Positions 55,914-64,000 of a stretch of 64,000 bases of DNA are shown piece after piece (position 1 is the stretch's first letter; the number at the start of each line of letters is the position of its first letter). Origin of the DNA: Planctomycetota bacterium (lineage in GTDB: Bacteria > Planctomycetota > B15-G4 > SIAN01); assembly GCA_028289345.1 (NCBI GenBank), contig JANQQL010000030.1, forward strand, positions 43,877-107,876. The letters run 5' to 3'. The notes below the pieces were generated by a model. That model was not told the DNA's origin, made no database searches, and was given only the letters and a program-made list of their open reading frames with translations. The position numbers and the translations under genes are program-made.

Positions 55914-56471
55914 ATGTCCAGACCGCTGACCGATCTCTTGCAGCGTTGGAATCACGGCGACTCAGAAGCGTTTCGCCAGCTGATTCCTCTCGTGCATGAC
56001 GAACTCCGACGCGTCGCCCAGCACTTGATGAGGTCTGAACAACCGGGCCACACGCTGCAGCCGACCGCTCTCGTCAACGAGGCGTACTTGCGGATCGCCG
56101 GCTTGGACTCGGTGGAGTGGCAGAGTCGCAATCACTTCCTGGGCGTCGCCGCTCACTTGATGCGACAAGTCACGATCCAGCATGCCCGGCGGCGTTGCGC
56201 TCAAAAACGCGGAGGTCACCTGCAAAAGGTGGACGCCGAGGAAGAGGAACTCAGTTGGGAACGCGCGAACGAGCTAGTCGCCCTCGAAGAGGCTCTCCTA
56301 GAACTTGCGAATCTCGATCCGGTTCAGAGTCGGCTCGTGGAGCTACGCTTCTTCGCCGGGCTGACGATCGACGAAACGGCCACGGCACTTTCTCTCTCCC
56401 GTTCGACGGTGAAGCGAGAATGGCGTCTGGCGAAGGCATGGCTCCAAACCCAGCTGGACGTTTCGCCTTAG
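55914..56471 (+). CDS. ECF-type sigma factor (TIGR02999-like)
   Basis: 185 residues from ATG 55914 (a GTG at 55905 is also possible). Family hallmarks: LIPLVHDELRRVAQHLMRSE, the stretch HTLQPTALVNEAYLRIAGLD, HFLGVAAHLMRQVTIQHARR, and region 4 LVELRFFAGLTIDETATALS with STVKREWRLAKAWL. It is close in sequence to the sigma factor at 16922 and probably a paralogue. A kinase-TPR gene follows on the same strand after 340 bases. This gap contrasts with the 8-base overlap of the other pair, so the two genes may be separately regulated. Confidence 0.92.
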   Translation: MSRPLTDLLQRWNHGDSEAFRQLIPLVHDELRRVAQHLMRSEQPGHTLQPTALVNEAYLRIAGLDSVEWQSRNHFLGVAAHLMRQVTIQHARRRCAQKRGGHLQKVDAEEEELSWERANELVALEEALLELANLDPVQSRLVELRFFAGLTIDETATALSLSRSTVKREWRLAKAWLQTQLDVSP

Positions 56472-56811
56472 TGTCGTGCGTCAGGAATTCGCCAACATCT
56501 TCGCCACGCCCATCGGCACCATGATCTTTCCATGCACGACCTTCCCACGAGTCGATATCCAAGGAAGCGCCCATGCCAGTCAACACGGTCCTGGGAATCA
56601 GGGGCGAGAAGAGTCCTCGACTTCTCCGAAAGTGCATGTGCATTCGAATCGGTCTTCGGTCCACAGGAAATGAAAAAGGGATCGTCGGGCACCGGACCGC
56701 AAGCACAAACTGAGCTACCATGGGTCTCCCGAGAGATGGAGCCCCGTTCCCCTTGGGGCGTGCTCTCCACCAGAATTGGAGAACGGCGGTGTCTCGAAAC
56801 GAGGCGAACTG
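56472..56811. other. gap between sigma factor and kinase genes
   Basis: 340 bases without a recognisable gene. It could hold a separate promoter for the kinase. GAGGCG lies about six bases before the chosen ATG at 56812. Confidence 0.35.
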
Positions 56812-59655
56812 ATGGGAGAACCTGCAGACCGGTACCAGCGGCTCAAAGCGGTGTTTCGCCGAGCGCTCGAGTGTGACAAAGAGACCCGTGACGCATTCTT
56901 GGACGAAGCTTGCGGGGGAGATGACGAACTCCGCGCCCAAGTGGACCAGCTCTTGGCGGCAGATCGAAAAGGAACTCCCCTTCTGGACCGCTCGGCATCC
57001 CCTCTCGCCGCTCAACTCCTTGCACGCATGGCCGAAGGTGATCCGGTCGAACGGCGAATTGGTCCCCACCGGCTCCTTCGAGAGATCGGCGGTGGCGGGA
57101 TGGGGAAGGTCTATCTTGCCGAGCGAGACGACGGGGAGTTCGAAGAACAGGTCGCCATCAAGCTGATTCGCAAGGGCCTCGACACCGAAGGAATTGTGGC
57201 CCGCTTCCTTCGGGAACGACAGATCCTCGCCAATCTCCATCATCCTCACATTGCCCAACTTCGCGATGGCGGAGTGACCTTAGAAGGACTCCCCTACTTC
57301 GTGATGGAGTTCATCGATGGAATTCCCATCGATCAGTACTGCAACCAGCGACGCCTCACGATCTCTCAGCGCGTCGAGTTGTTTCAAAAGGTGTGCTCCG
57401 CTGTCGAGGCCGCGCATCGTCGTTTGATCGTTCACTGCGACCTCAAGCCCAGCAACATTCTTGTGACAAAGGAGGGGACCCCGAAGTTGCTCGACTTCGG
57501 GATCGCGAGGCTGGCAGATCACCCAAGCGGCTCGAGAGATGACAACCTGACTTCGTTCGATCGCCCCTTGACTCCAGAGTATGCGAGCCCGGAACAGATC
57601 CGTGGGGACGTTCTCACCATGGCGAGCGACGTCTACTCCCTCGGCGTGGTCCTCTACAAGGTCCTCACGGGACACTTGCCCTACCGGTTTCCCTCTCGGC
57701 GGCGTCATGACATTCAGACTCTCGTGCGAAAAGTGGATCCCCCCAAGCCCAGCCTTGCCATCGAACGGATGGGGGAACTCGCCGACGACGAAGGTCAGCC
57801 TTTGACGCCTGCCCGGGTCAGCGAGGTTCGGGAACGAACGGTCGGTCGACTGCGACGCCGATTGCGTGGTGACCTCGACAGCGTCGTGCTCATGGCATTG
57901 CAAAAGGACCCCGCGAAACGTTACTCGACGGCAGAGCAACTCGCCGCGGACCTTCGGCGCCACCAGGACGGCTTGCCCGTGCACGCGCGTGCCGCGAGTT
58001 GGCACTATCGGACGGGGAAGTTCCTCCGGCGAAACTGGTTTGGCTTGACCGCCGCGGCTCTTGTGGTGATGAGTCTGGCGATCGGAGTCGTCATCGCCGT
58101 CCAGGAGGCTCGAGAAGCGGAGCGACAGGCTCGCATGGCGGAGCAACAGGCCGCTCTTTCCGAAGCTCGCGAACGAACTCTGGACCGTGTGCTGTCTTTC
58201 ATGGTCGAGCTCTTCGATGAAGTCGATCCCGAACAAGCGGGAGATGCGGAAATCACGCTCAGCACGGTGTTTGATCTTGCCGCGGATCGAGTGTCGGATG
58301 CATTGAAAGACGAGCCGCTGGCGCGCGCTCGACTGATGGACACCATTGGTGCCGTCTACCGAACTTTGGGTTTCTACGATCTGTCCGAGTCGTTTCTCAT
58401 CGAAGGGTGGGAGCTGAGAGGCGAGCACCTTCCCCGAAACCACGAACAGTCTGCCCTCTCGATCGATCACCTCGGAATGCTCCGCATGGCCCAAGGGCGG
58501 CATGACGAGGCGGAACCATTCCTGCAGGAGGCCCTCGAGATTCGACGACTGGTTCATGGAGACAGGCACCTGGAAACCGCCTCGAGCCTGGCCCAGCTCG
58601 CTCGGCTCCGCAAGTTTCAGGGAAAGTACGAGGAGTCCGAATCTCTCTATCGAGAGGCGCTGGACATTCGCACCGAACACCTGGGACCAGACGACGAAGG
58701 GATCGCGAGGACACTCAACAATCTTGCCATCGTTCTCAACCGAAGAAGGAACTACCAAGAGGCAGAGGGGCTGTTGCGTCGAAGCTTGGAGATCCGATCC
58801 GCCGATGTGGCCAATGGTCATTACCGTGCAGTCAGCTCTCTCTCCAATCTGGGTGTCTCACTGCGGCGTCAGCTGAAATTCCAAGAAGCAGAGCAGCACT
58901 TCCGTCGCGCCGTCGCGATCTTGCAACGGTATCCAGGAGCCACCAGGTCCGAAGCCACGGTCCTGAGCAATCTCGCCACGGTCTTGCTGTCTCAAGGAGA
59001 GAAGGAAGACGCGATTCGCCAGTACCGCGAGAGCCTCCGCTTGCTTCGAGAAATCCTCGACGAACAGCATCCGGACATCGCGTCCTGCAAGAGCAACCTC
59101 GCGACCGCCCTTTCGCGGAACGGGGACCACAATCAAGCGGAGATTCTGCTGCACGAAGTCATCGATTCCAAGCGGTCTCGACTGGGAGACGATCACCCGC
59201 AGCTCGCAAACTCGCTGGCCATCCTTGGTCGAGTTTGTCTCCGGCAGGGCCACCTCGAAGCCGCCGAGGCTCATCTCGAAAGCGCGTTGGCGATTCAGCG
59301 CGACGCATTCGGGGCGGAATCCCTGTCCGTTTCGAAGACCCTGGCCGGCCTGGCGGACGTGCTGCGGGAGCGAGGGCAAGTCGAGAGGGCCGCGGAAGTC
59401 GCCGAGCAAAGCCTCGCCATGAAACAGCGGCTTGGCGGCAATGAGTTGACCGTTTCCTTGTCGAAAGGCGTGCTGGGTTCCTGCCGGGTCGTCCAAGAGC
59501 GATTCGAGGAAGCCGAGTCCCTACTCCTCGAAGCTCTAGAAGTTCACGATTCCACCTTGGGAAGCGACCATCACTCGACCCAAGAGCTACGAGCGCGAGT
59601 GGCGGATCTGTACGTCGCTTGGGACAGGCCGGACGAGGCTGTGCGTGATCGCTGA
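56812..59655 (+). CDS. membrane Ser/Thr protein kinase with C-terminal TPR array
   Basis: 947 residues from ATG 56812; twelve upstream in-frame codons lack a ribosome binding site. A sigma-linked N-terminal helix (LKAVFRRALECDKETRDAFL) is followed by a Hanks kinase domain at about 83-370. This contains EIGGGGMGKVYLAE, K117 in VAIKLI, HCDLKPSN (HCD instead of HRD, with catalytic D210 kept), DFG at 228-230 and SPEQ. A transmembrane helix (WFGLTAAALVVMSLAIGVVI) lies near 412-431. About eleven TPR units of the kinesin-light-chain type (42-residue period, e.g. AEPFLQEALEIRRLVHGDRH and SESLYREALDIRTEHLGPDD) fill residues 520-940. All phosphotransfer residues are present. Likely partner of the sigma factor upstream, by analogy with the other pair. 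Confidence 0.92.
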   Translation: MGEPADRYQRLKAVFRRALECDKETRDAFLDEACGGDDELRAQVDQLLAADRKGTPLLDRSASPLAAQLLARMAEGDPVERRIGPHRLLREIGGGGMGKVYLAERDDGEFEEQVAIKLIRKGLDTEGIVARFLRERQILANLHHPHIAQLRDGGVTLEGLPYFVMEFIDGIPIDQYCNQRRLTISQRVELFQKVCSAVEAAHRRLIVHCDLKPSNILVTKEGTPKLLDFGIARLADHPSGSRDDNLTSFDRPLTPEYASPEQIRGDVLTMASDVYSLGVVLYKVLTGHLPYRFPSRRRHDIQTLVRKVDPPKPSLAIERMGELADDEGQPLTPARVSEVRERTVGRLRRRLRGDLDSVVLMALQKDPAKRYSTAEQLAADLRRHQDGLPVHARAASWHYRTGKFLRRNWFGLTAAALVVMSLAIGVVIAVQEAREAERQARMAEQQAALSEARERTLDRVLSFMVELFDEVDPEQAGDAEITLSTVFDLAADRVSDALKDEPLARARLMDTIGAVYRTLGFYDLSESFLIEGWELRGEHLPRNHEQSALSIDHLGMLRMAQGRHDEAEPFLQEALEIRRLVHGDRHLETASSLAQLARLRKFQGKYEESESLYREALDIRTEHLGPDDEGIARTLNNLAIVLNRRRNYQEAEGLLRRSLEIRSADVANGHYRAVSSLSNLGVSLRRQLKFQEAEQHFRRAVAILQRYPGATRSEATVLSNLATVLLSQGEKEDAIRQYRESLRLLREILDEQHPDIASCKSNLATALSRNGDHNQAEILLHEVIDSKRSRLGDDHPQLANSLAILGRVCLRQGHLEAAEAHLESALAIQRDAFGAESLSVSKTLAGLADVLRERGQVERAAEVAEQSLAMKQRLGGNELTVSLSKGVLGSCRVVQERFEEAESLLLEALEVHDSTLGSDHHSTQELRARVADLYVAWDRPDEAVRDR

Positions 59656-59722
59656 GTGCTGTTGCTCTGAAACCTTCGCCCAAGGGCCGGTCCAACCCCG
59701 AATCCACTCAAATGAGTGCTGC

Positions 59723-60139
59723 TCAATAGGCGAGCGCCCGGTACCCGTTCCGGTAGTGGTCGAACGCCTGGCGGAAGCTACCCGCGCCGTAGTACGTGTC
59801 CCCAAGGGCGATTTCCTGAAGGACGGATGGGTGCGGACTCATGCCCGCGTTCGTGACCATCTGCTGCGCCTCGAGGACGACCTGGCGCACCAGCTCGAGG
59901 TGACCTCCCGCCGAGGCCGGGACCTGGAACATGACGATGCGGTGTTGCCCAGCGTCGACGCCGTCGAAGGACAAGTTGCGCGCGATCTCCCGCCGTAAGC
60001 CCTCGTCCTCCAGCGCCATCACCATTTCGGTGAGGTCCTGGATCTGCGCTTCCAAGAAGTCCGCCCGGGCCAGGAGTTCGAGATGGTTGTTCTCCACCTG
60101 CTCGGAGCGACCCACCACGAAACGCCAAGCGACCCTCAA
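59723..60139 (-). CDS. small hypothetical protein with helical N-terminus
   Basis: 138 residues from TTG 60139, overlapping the stop of the upstream gene (TTGA) with AAGGA just before. The N-terminal half looks helical and heptad-like (EQVENNHLELLARADFLEAQ, DLTEMVMALEDEGLRREIA). The C-terminal half (HLELVRQVVLEAQQMVTNAG, DTYYGAGSFRQAFDHYRNGY) reads like a TPR-like hairpin. No signal peptide and no family recognised. The tight coupling to the DUF6435-like gene suggests joint function, which remains unknown. Confidence 0.7.
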   Translation of the reverse strand: MRVAWRFVVGRSEQVENNHLELLARADFLEAQIQDLTEMVMALEDEGLRREIARNLSFDGVDAGQHRIVMFQVPASAGGHLELVRQVVLEAQQMVTNAGMSPHPSVLQEIALGDTYYGAGSFRQAFDHYRNGYRALAY

Positions 60140-60315
60140 GAGGAGTCCTTGGCCTCCAGTCGCTCAATCTCCACAAGGACTTCGGCCGCGCGAGCGGCGA
60201 CTTCGTCGCTCCGTCGTCGATCATGGGTGGAGAGCCGGTGGGACTCCTCGAGCAATCGGCGGTACTGGTCTTGCAGCTTCTTCAGGCGGGGCTTCGGGCG
60301 AAGGAAGGAGAACAT
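60136..60315 (-). CDS. DUF6435 (Lacal_2735-like) small helical protein
   Basis: 59 residues from ATG 60315, with GAGGTG upstream. MFSFLRPKPRLKKLQDQYRR, then SDEVAARAAEVLVEIERLEA matches the DUF6435/Lacal_2735 pattern: an M-F-x-F-L/F-R-P start, a Lys/Arg-rich helix, and a second helix ending in a Glu-rich LEA. The open frame is longer upstream, but only this start has both the family N-terminus and a ribosome binding site. The family is widespread in marine bacteria and has no known function. First gene of a two-gene unit with the next reading frame on this strand. Confidence 0.72.
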   Translation of the reverse strand: MFSFLRPKPRLKKLQDQYRRLLEESHRLSTHDRRRSDEVAARAAEVLVEIERLEAKDSS

Positions 60316-60591
60316 TGAGCACCTCGGAAAACAGTAGGTCGTTGCAGAGGTCTTCGCTCTCCAGCCCTTGGCGGATGCTCCCCACTCGGACCGATCTTCG
60401 CGAACGCCGCCGACCACTGGCCCGGCCCGGCAAACCGACCAGGACAGAGATCCGCTCGGGGCAAACTTCTTCCTTTTTGCTTGGCCGGTGGTTTCCCCGC
60501 GTAGCGCGTCTCGACCGGAAGCCGCGATCGAGCCCGTGGTCGGTCGACGTCGGCTCCAAAAACCCTGGAACACCCGAAAAGGATTGGAACC

Positions 60592-62424
60592 ATGCGACCC
60601 TCGAGCCGTCCGCGCCTGCCCCGGTGCACCACCCTCGCCACCAGCAGCGCTCTGCTACTTGCCTCCCTGGCCTCTCTCGCTCCTGCCAACGTCGTGATTG
60701 CGGATTACAACGCCTATGACGATTTCAGCTATCACATCCAGTACATGCCGGACCTGGATCAGCGCCGGAACGGGATTCCCGGGAACGGCAGTGCTTTCTG
60801 TGTGCCGACCTCCACGCTGAACATGCTCTCGTACGCGGCGGAGTGGGGCGTGGACACGATGGACCCGGGTCCGGGGGTCTACAACTTCGAAATCGGCTAC
60901 AACACCATGACCAATCACCTCGACGATCTCGGGGTCTTGATGGGAACCACGGTGACTTGCGGCGGAACTTGTCTCAGTGACTGGCACGACGGCCTGGACG
61001 TTTGGATGAGCGGAGAGCCCTTGATCGCGCACTCCGAAGCTCCCAGCGAGGATCACATCCCGCAGCTCCACGACTTGAATCTGATGGCTGCCTTCGGCGG
61101 GCTGGTGAGCTTCGCCTACGGCCGGTACGAGTACAACACCGGACCGTGTCCCTTCATTGGCGACCGCACGGGAGGCCATGCGGTCACCATGATGTATGCC
61201 CAGGCCAATGGCCCCGACGACATCCAACTGTGGGTCCGGGATCCGGCCGACGACAGCAACCTGAACTCCCAGTCCGCTTGGGCCTACCGGATCTACGACC
61301 CGCTAGAGACCATGATGGTTTACGTCGACTACGATGGAGATGGAGTCTGGGTCCCGAAGCCGGTCACCGCCATCGAGTTCGACCCCTCGGACTCCTTGAT
61401 CCGCTTCGTGGACTACTCCCTGGTGCTGTTCCCTTCTAACGGGTTCAGCTTCGACACGGTGCAGGTCGCGAACATCGTGCTCTCGGACATGGACTTCACC
61501 GTCGGCCCGCGTCCGACGCACTTCGATCCTCCCAGCGGTTTCTTTTTCAGCGACGTCGCCATGGATCCGGCCGTTCATTCCTTCTGGGCCGTCTCCCAAG
61601 GGTCCCCCAACGAGCCCGCCATGGTGTCCCGCATCAACCGGGTCAACGGCGAGCGAGAAGACTTGCTACCCATCTGGAACGCACAGCAGCTAGCCGTGGG
61701 ACGGAAGAAGGACGTTTATGTCTCGACGGGAGACGCGTTGGTTCGCGCCCAAATGCGAGACGGCGTCCTGGCGCAGACCGGTCAGCGCTCCACCGGAGTG
61801 TGGATTCAGGACATCGGGTACGACGACAGCACCGACCAGGTCATCGGCCTCTCGACCTGGGACAGCTCCCTGGTCGTGACGCCGCGAGACCTCGGTACCG
61901 AGAACAACCCGTGGTTCGTCTATCCGCTGCCGTCGGAAGTGCCGACGTCCGCTGAGGCCATGATGTCCATCCATCCGCGGGACAGCCGGATCGCAGTTTG
62001 GACCCCGACTCAGCCTCATCAGGTTTCGATCCTCTCGGTTCAGAACCCGGGCTCTTCGGGACAGGTCGAAGCCGAGACGATCGCCTCGCCCAACACCCGG
62101 AACACCACCGGCGTGGATTTCGACGACCGTGGTCACCTTCTCCTCACCAAGTCCGACGGCACCGTTCTCGAGCTGAGGGAATCTTCCCCCGGCTCCTGGC
62201 GGCCGGTGCGAAACTCGATGTATGCCGACGTGCAGGCCAGCGGAGAGTTCCGCGTCGCTCGAAGCCGCAGCAGCTTCGATCCGGAGATGCACCAAAACCT
62301 GGATCGGTTCATCCCCATGGACGAACTCCCGGAGGTTGGCAGGCTCGAGTACGACGAGACGCCGGATCGTGAGCGTGACGAAGATCACATGCGAGGCGTG
62401 GTCGAAGACCTTGGTGATCGTTGA
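60592..62424 (+). CDS. exported C39-like peptidase domain plus propeller-like domain
   Basis: 610 residues from ATG 60592, with AAGGA upstream. Signal peptide (LATSSALLLASLASLAPANV). Residues 50-230 look like a papain-like C39-type fold: FCVPTSTLNML with C70 after GNGSA, GGHAVTMMY with H196, and WVRDPADD with D217, giving a plausible Cys-His-Asp triad. From about 300 onward the chain has beta-propeller-like repeats (FFFSDVAMDPAVHSFWAVSQ, WIQDIGYDDSTDQVIGLST, GVDFDDRGHLLLTKSDGTV). The charged tail (DETPDRERDEDHMRG) is atypical. It does not end in the shared terminal domain. Possibly a secreted peptidase acting on surface proteins; the substrate is unknown. Confidence 0.7.
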   Translation: MRPSSRPRLPRCTTLATSSALLLASLASLAPANVVIADYNAYDDFSYHIQYMPDLDQRRNGIPGNGSAFCVPTSTLNMLSYAAEWGVDTMDPGPGVYNFEIGYNTMTNHLDDLGVLMGTTVTCGGTCLSDWHDGLDVWMSGEPLIAHSEAPSEDHIPQLHDLNLMAAFGGLVSFAYGRYEYNTGPCPFIGDRTGGHAVTMMYAQANGPDDIQLWVRDPADDSNLNSQSAWAYRIYDPLETMMVYVDYDGDGVWVPKPVTAIEFDPSDSLIRFVDYSLVLFPSNGFSFDTVQVANIVLSDMDFTVGPRPTHFDPPSGFFFSDVAMDPAVHSFWAVSQGSPNEPAMVSRINRVNGEREDLLPIWNAQQLAVGRKKDVYVSTGDALVRAQMRDGVLAQTGQRSTGVWIQDIGYDDSTDQVIGLSTWDSSLVVTPRDLGTENNPWFVYPLPSEVPTSAEAMMSIHPRDSRIAVWTPTQPHQVSILSVQNPGSSGQVEAETIASPNTRNTTGVDFDDRGHLLLTKSDGTVLELRESSPGSWRPVRNSMYADVQASGEFRVARSRSSFDPEMHQNLDRFIPMDELPEVGRLEYDETPDRERDEDHMRGVVEDLGDR

Positions 62425-62448
62425 CGGCGGAACAGAACAAAACGCAAT

Positions 62449-62485
62449 GTCCGGAGGCTGGGTACGAGTGCGCCAGCCTCCGGAC
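62449..62485. terminator. perfect 13-bp hairpin between convergent genes
   Basis: Arms GTCCGGAGGCTGG (62449-62461) and CCAGCCTCCGGAC (62473-62485) with an 11-base loop, 25 bases past the peptidase gene stop. Being symmetric it can act in both directions. Confidence 0.75.
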
Positions 62486-62500
62486 TCAATTCATGAAAAC

Positions 62501-62534
62501 AAGCGAGCGCCGGCCCAAGAGCCGGCACTCGCTT
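62501..62534. terminator. second hairpin between convergent genes
   Basis: Arms AAGCGAGCGCCGGC (62501-62514) and GCCGGCACTCGCTT (62521-62534) with one internal mismatch and a 6-base loop. With the previous hairpin it forms a tandem bidirectional terminator between the genes ending at 62424 and 62566. Confidence 0.65.
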
Positions 62535-62565
62535 ATCAGTTCTCGCCACTCGAACGAGCTTGACC

Positions 62566-63987
62566 TCACGGCGTCGTCATCTGCAGTCCGTTGGTCGCCG
62601 ACTTTCCCTTCGGCGCCGTCCCATCGGGCATCCAGAACTGCCAGTACATGTCGATGTCCGACGGCAGGTCCGGGGGCCACAGAGCGTCGAGTTGGAGTTC
62701 CCCGTTGCTATCGAGAGGCATCGGGAAGAGCAGGTCCAGCGACGGAATCAGGAAGCCGGCCTTGTAGGGAGCGTCCAGCAGATCGAAACCGATGATCATC
62801 AAGGACAGCGTGGACGCGGGGCCCTGGCTGACGGTCAGGGTGATGGGAGAGTTCGGCGAAAGGTCGCCATCGCCCCACAGCAGCGGGCGTCCGGCATCCC
62901 CTGCCACGGAACCACCATGGTTAGTCCAACCGTCCGGCAGGCGGATTGCCCGTCCACCCGTCCCGTGGTTGAGATCGGTGCAAGAATCGTCAGCACAAAA
63001 TCCCTCAAAGGAAGCCCCGCCGAATGCCAAAGGAATCAGGGTCGTGGCGGTGACGCTTTCCTCGAAGGGCTGGAGGAAGTGCAAACCGAGGGACCGCTGA
63101 TCCTCGTTGATGCAATCGAACCAGTTCACTCCCCCTCGCCCATAGAGGACGGGGTCCTCGTAGACGGCGCCAGTCGACATCTCGATGTCATGATCGGTGA
63201 CCGTTCCCTCGAGCGCGTTGTACACGAACGTCCCCTTCGCCGTCGCCCCACTGTCGAACTCCACCGCGTCGAGATGCCATTGATACCGTCCCGGTCGATC
63301 GACGCGAATGTTGTCCACCCGCTGCTCATTGGTGTCAAGCGCCGTTGAAGCAGCGAAGCCGAGACGCAGCGGTGTCGATTCGAGGACGCCGGCCAGGGAC
63401 AGCTGATCCACCACCACTTGCTCGACGCCTTGGGCAGATCGAAGTGTCAGAGAGCAAACCGAACCCTCCCGGGTGAACGTGACGTGATGCCACTCGTCGC
63501 TGTCCAAGGGGAACGAGACCGGCGCGAACGCGAGCGGGGACCCGTCCCAGATGATTCGCGCGTGATTCTGATGGACGTAGGCGAAGCGGTCCAGCTCGAC
63601 GACCAGGGCCCCTGCCGTCGGGCCCGAGTCACCGAACAGAGCGTCGGTCCCGTACATGGACGCGTCCAGCAAGACCAGACTCATGCCCTCGCCTCCGGAA
63701 CCGCCACCCATTTTGAAGTCGAACTCCACCGTGATCCGGTCGCTGGGCAGGACGAAGGATTCCAACGAGACCGCCGTTCCCGTCTCGTTCGCGACAGCGC
63801 TCGTCAAGCGCAGGGAGCCGTCGGACACGGCGGCCATGCCGTTGAGGGCGAACGGGAAGCCGAGCTCGTTGTCGAAGCCCTGGAATTCTTCGGCCGTGGC
63901 GGTCGAGCCGAGGGCGACCAAGGACGCCAGCGCCAGCAGCGAACGTCGGGGGGAACCAATTCGGTGGGAACGACGGGAGGGAGACAT
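62566..63987 (-). CDS. exported L-type lectin-like protein
   Basis: 473 residues from ATG 63987, with GGAG upstream. Signal peptide (LLALASLVALGSTATAEEF). Residues about 35-225 resemble a legume-type (L-type) lectin/concanavalin-like sandwich: FALNGMAAVSDGSLRLTSA, VEFDFKMGGGSGGEGMSLVL, ALVVELDRFAYVHQNHARI, WHHVTFTREGSVCSLTL and LRLGFAASTALDTNEQRVDN. The GGEGMSLVL and VELD segments are classic for this fold. A beta-rich region with a Cys pair (FCADDSCTDLN) follows. The end is a divergent version of the shared terminal domain (DSNGELQLDALWPP, ATNGLQMTTP). Likely a secreted or surface carbohydrate-binding protein. The promoter lies at or beyond the right edge. Confidence 0.78.
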   Translation of the reverse strand: MSPSRRSHRIGSPRRSLLALASLVALGSTATAEEFQGFDNELGFPFALNGMAAVSDGSLRLTSAVANETGTAVSLESFVLPSDRITVEFDFKMGGGSGGEGMSLVLLDASMYGTDALFGDSGPTAGALVVELDRFAYVHQNHARIIWDGSPLAFAPVSFPLDSDEWHHVTFTREGSVCSLTLRSAQGVEQVVVDQLSLAGVLESTPLRLGFAASTALDTNEQRVDNIRVDRPGRYQWHLDAVEFDSGATAKGTFVYNALEGTVTDHDIEMSTGAVYEDPVLYGRGGVNWFDCINEDQRSLGLHFLQPFEESVTATTLIPLAFGGASFEGFCADDSCTDLNHGTGGRAIRLPDGWTNHGGSVAGDAGRPLLWGDGDLSPNSPITLTVSQGPASTLSLMIIGFDLLDAPYKAGFLIPSLDLLFPMPLDSNGELQLDALWPPDLPSDIDMYWQFWMPDGTAPKGKSATNGLQMTTP

Positions 63988-64000
63988 CGGACTTCTCCTC

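Overview
The window looks like a chromosomal segment of a GC-rich Planctomycetota bacterium (inference, no rRNA or marker gene is present). The reasons are three: ECF-type sigma factors paired with membrane Ser/Thr kinases carrying TPR tails, kinases fused to formylglycine-enzyme-like (SUMF1) domains, and many large exported beta-propeller, beta-helix and RHS proteins. I saw no tRNA, rRNA, CRISPR array, transposase or phage gene.

Layout. 1-6410 (minus): a partial RHS/YD-repeat gene running off the left edge, coupled to a small exported protein, then a clan GH-A-like glycosidase with two carbohydrate-binding-like modules that is broken by a one-base frameshift. 6790-8220 (plus): an ECF41-type sigma factor operon with an AhpD-like protein and a candidate ECF41 promoter. 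8421-16762 (minus): exported beta-helix, FG-GAP and PD40 propeller proteins, a DUF3050 gene and a decayed sigma factor gene. 16922-19937 (plus): an overlapping sigma factor/kinase-TPR pair. 20406-24085: two FG-GAP exported proteins around a DUF2237 gene.

24530-26698 (minus): a two-gene unit with a membrane TIR protein and a frameshifted lipoprotein. 27143-32430 (plus): a kinase-SUMF1 gene coupled to a pseudokinase-SUMF1 paralogue. 33046-38333 (plus): four tightly coupled genes: a TIR-like/CAP12-type protein, a paralogue-like protein that appears to lack the catalytic Glu and carries a 12-bp tandem repeat, a small helical protein, and a 958-residue protein with an HELAH zinc-peptidase motif. 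This is the best candidate for an undescribed (possibly immune) system in the window.

38468-39454 is a prolyl iminopeptidase. 39865-40920 is a YadA-head-like repeat protein. 41365-52711 is a coupled three-gene unit: a 2075-residue RHS protein plus two paralogous membrane proteins, each with two GATase1-like domains. 52748-63987 holds more exported proteins, a second sigma factor/kinase-TPR pair, a DUF6435-like operon, a C39-like peptidase/propeller protein and an L-type lectin-like protein.

A recurring theme is that eight exported proteins of unrelated architecture end in a similar roughly 90-residue beta-rich C-terminal domain, which may be a common surface-anchoring or secretion tail. Translational coupling through ATGA/GTGA/TTGA overlaps is very frequent and was used to choose several starts.
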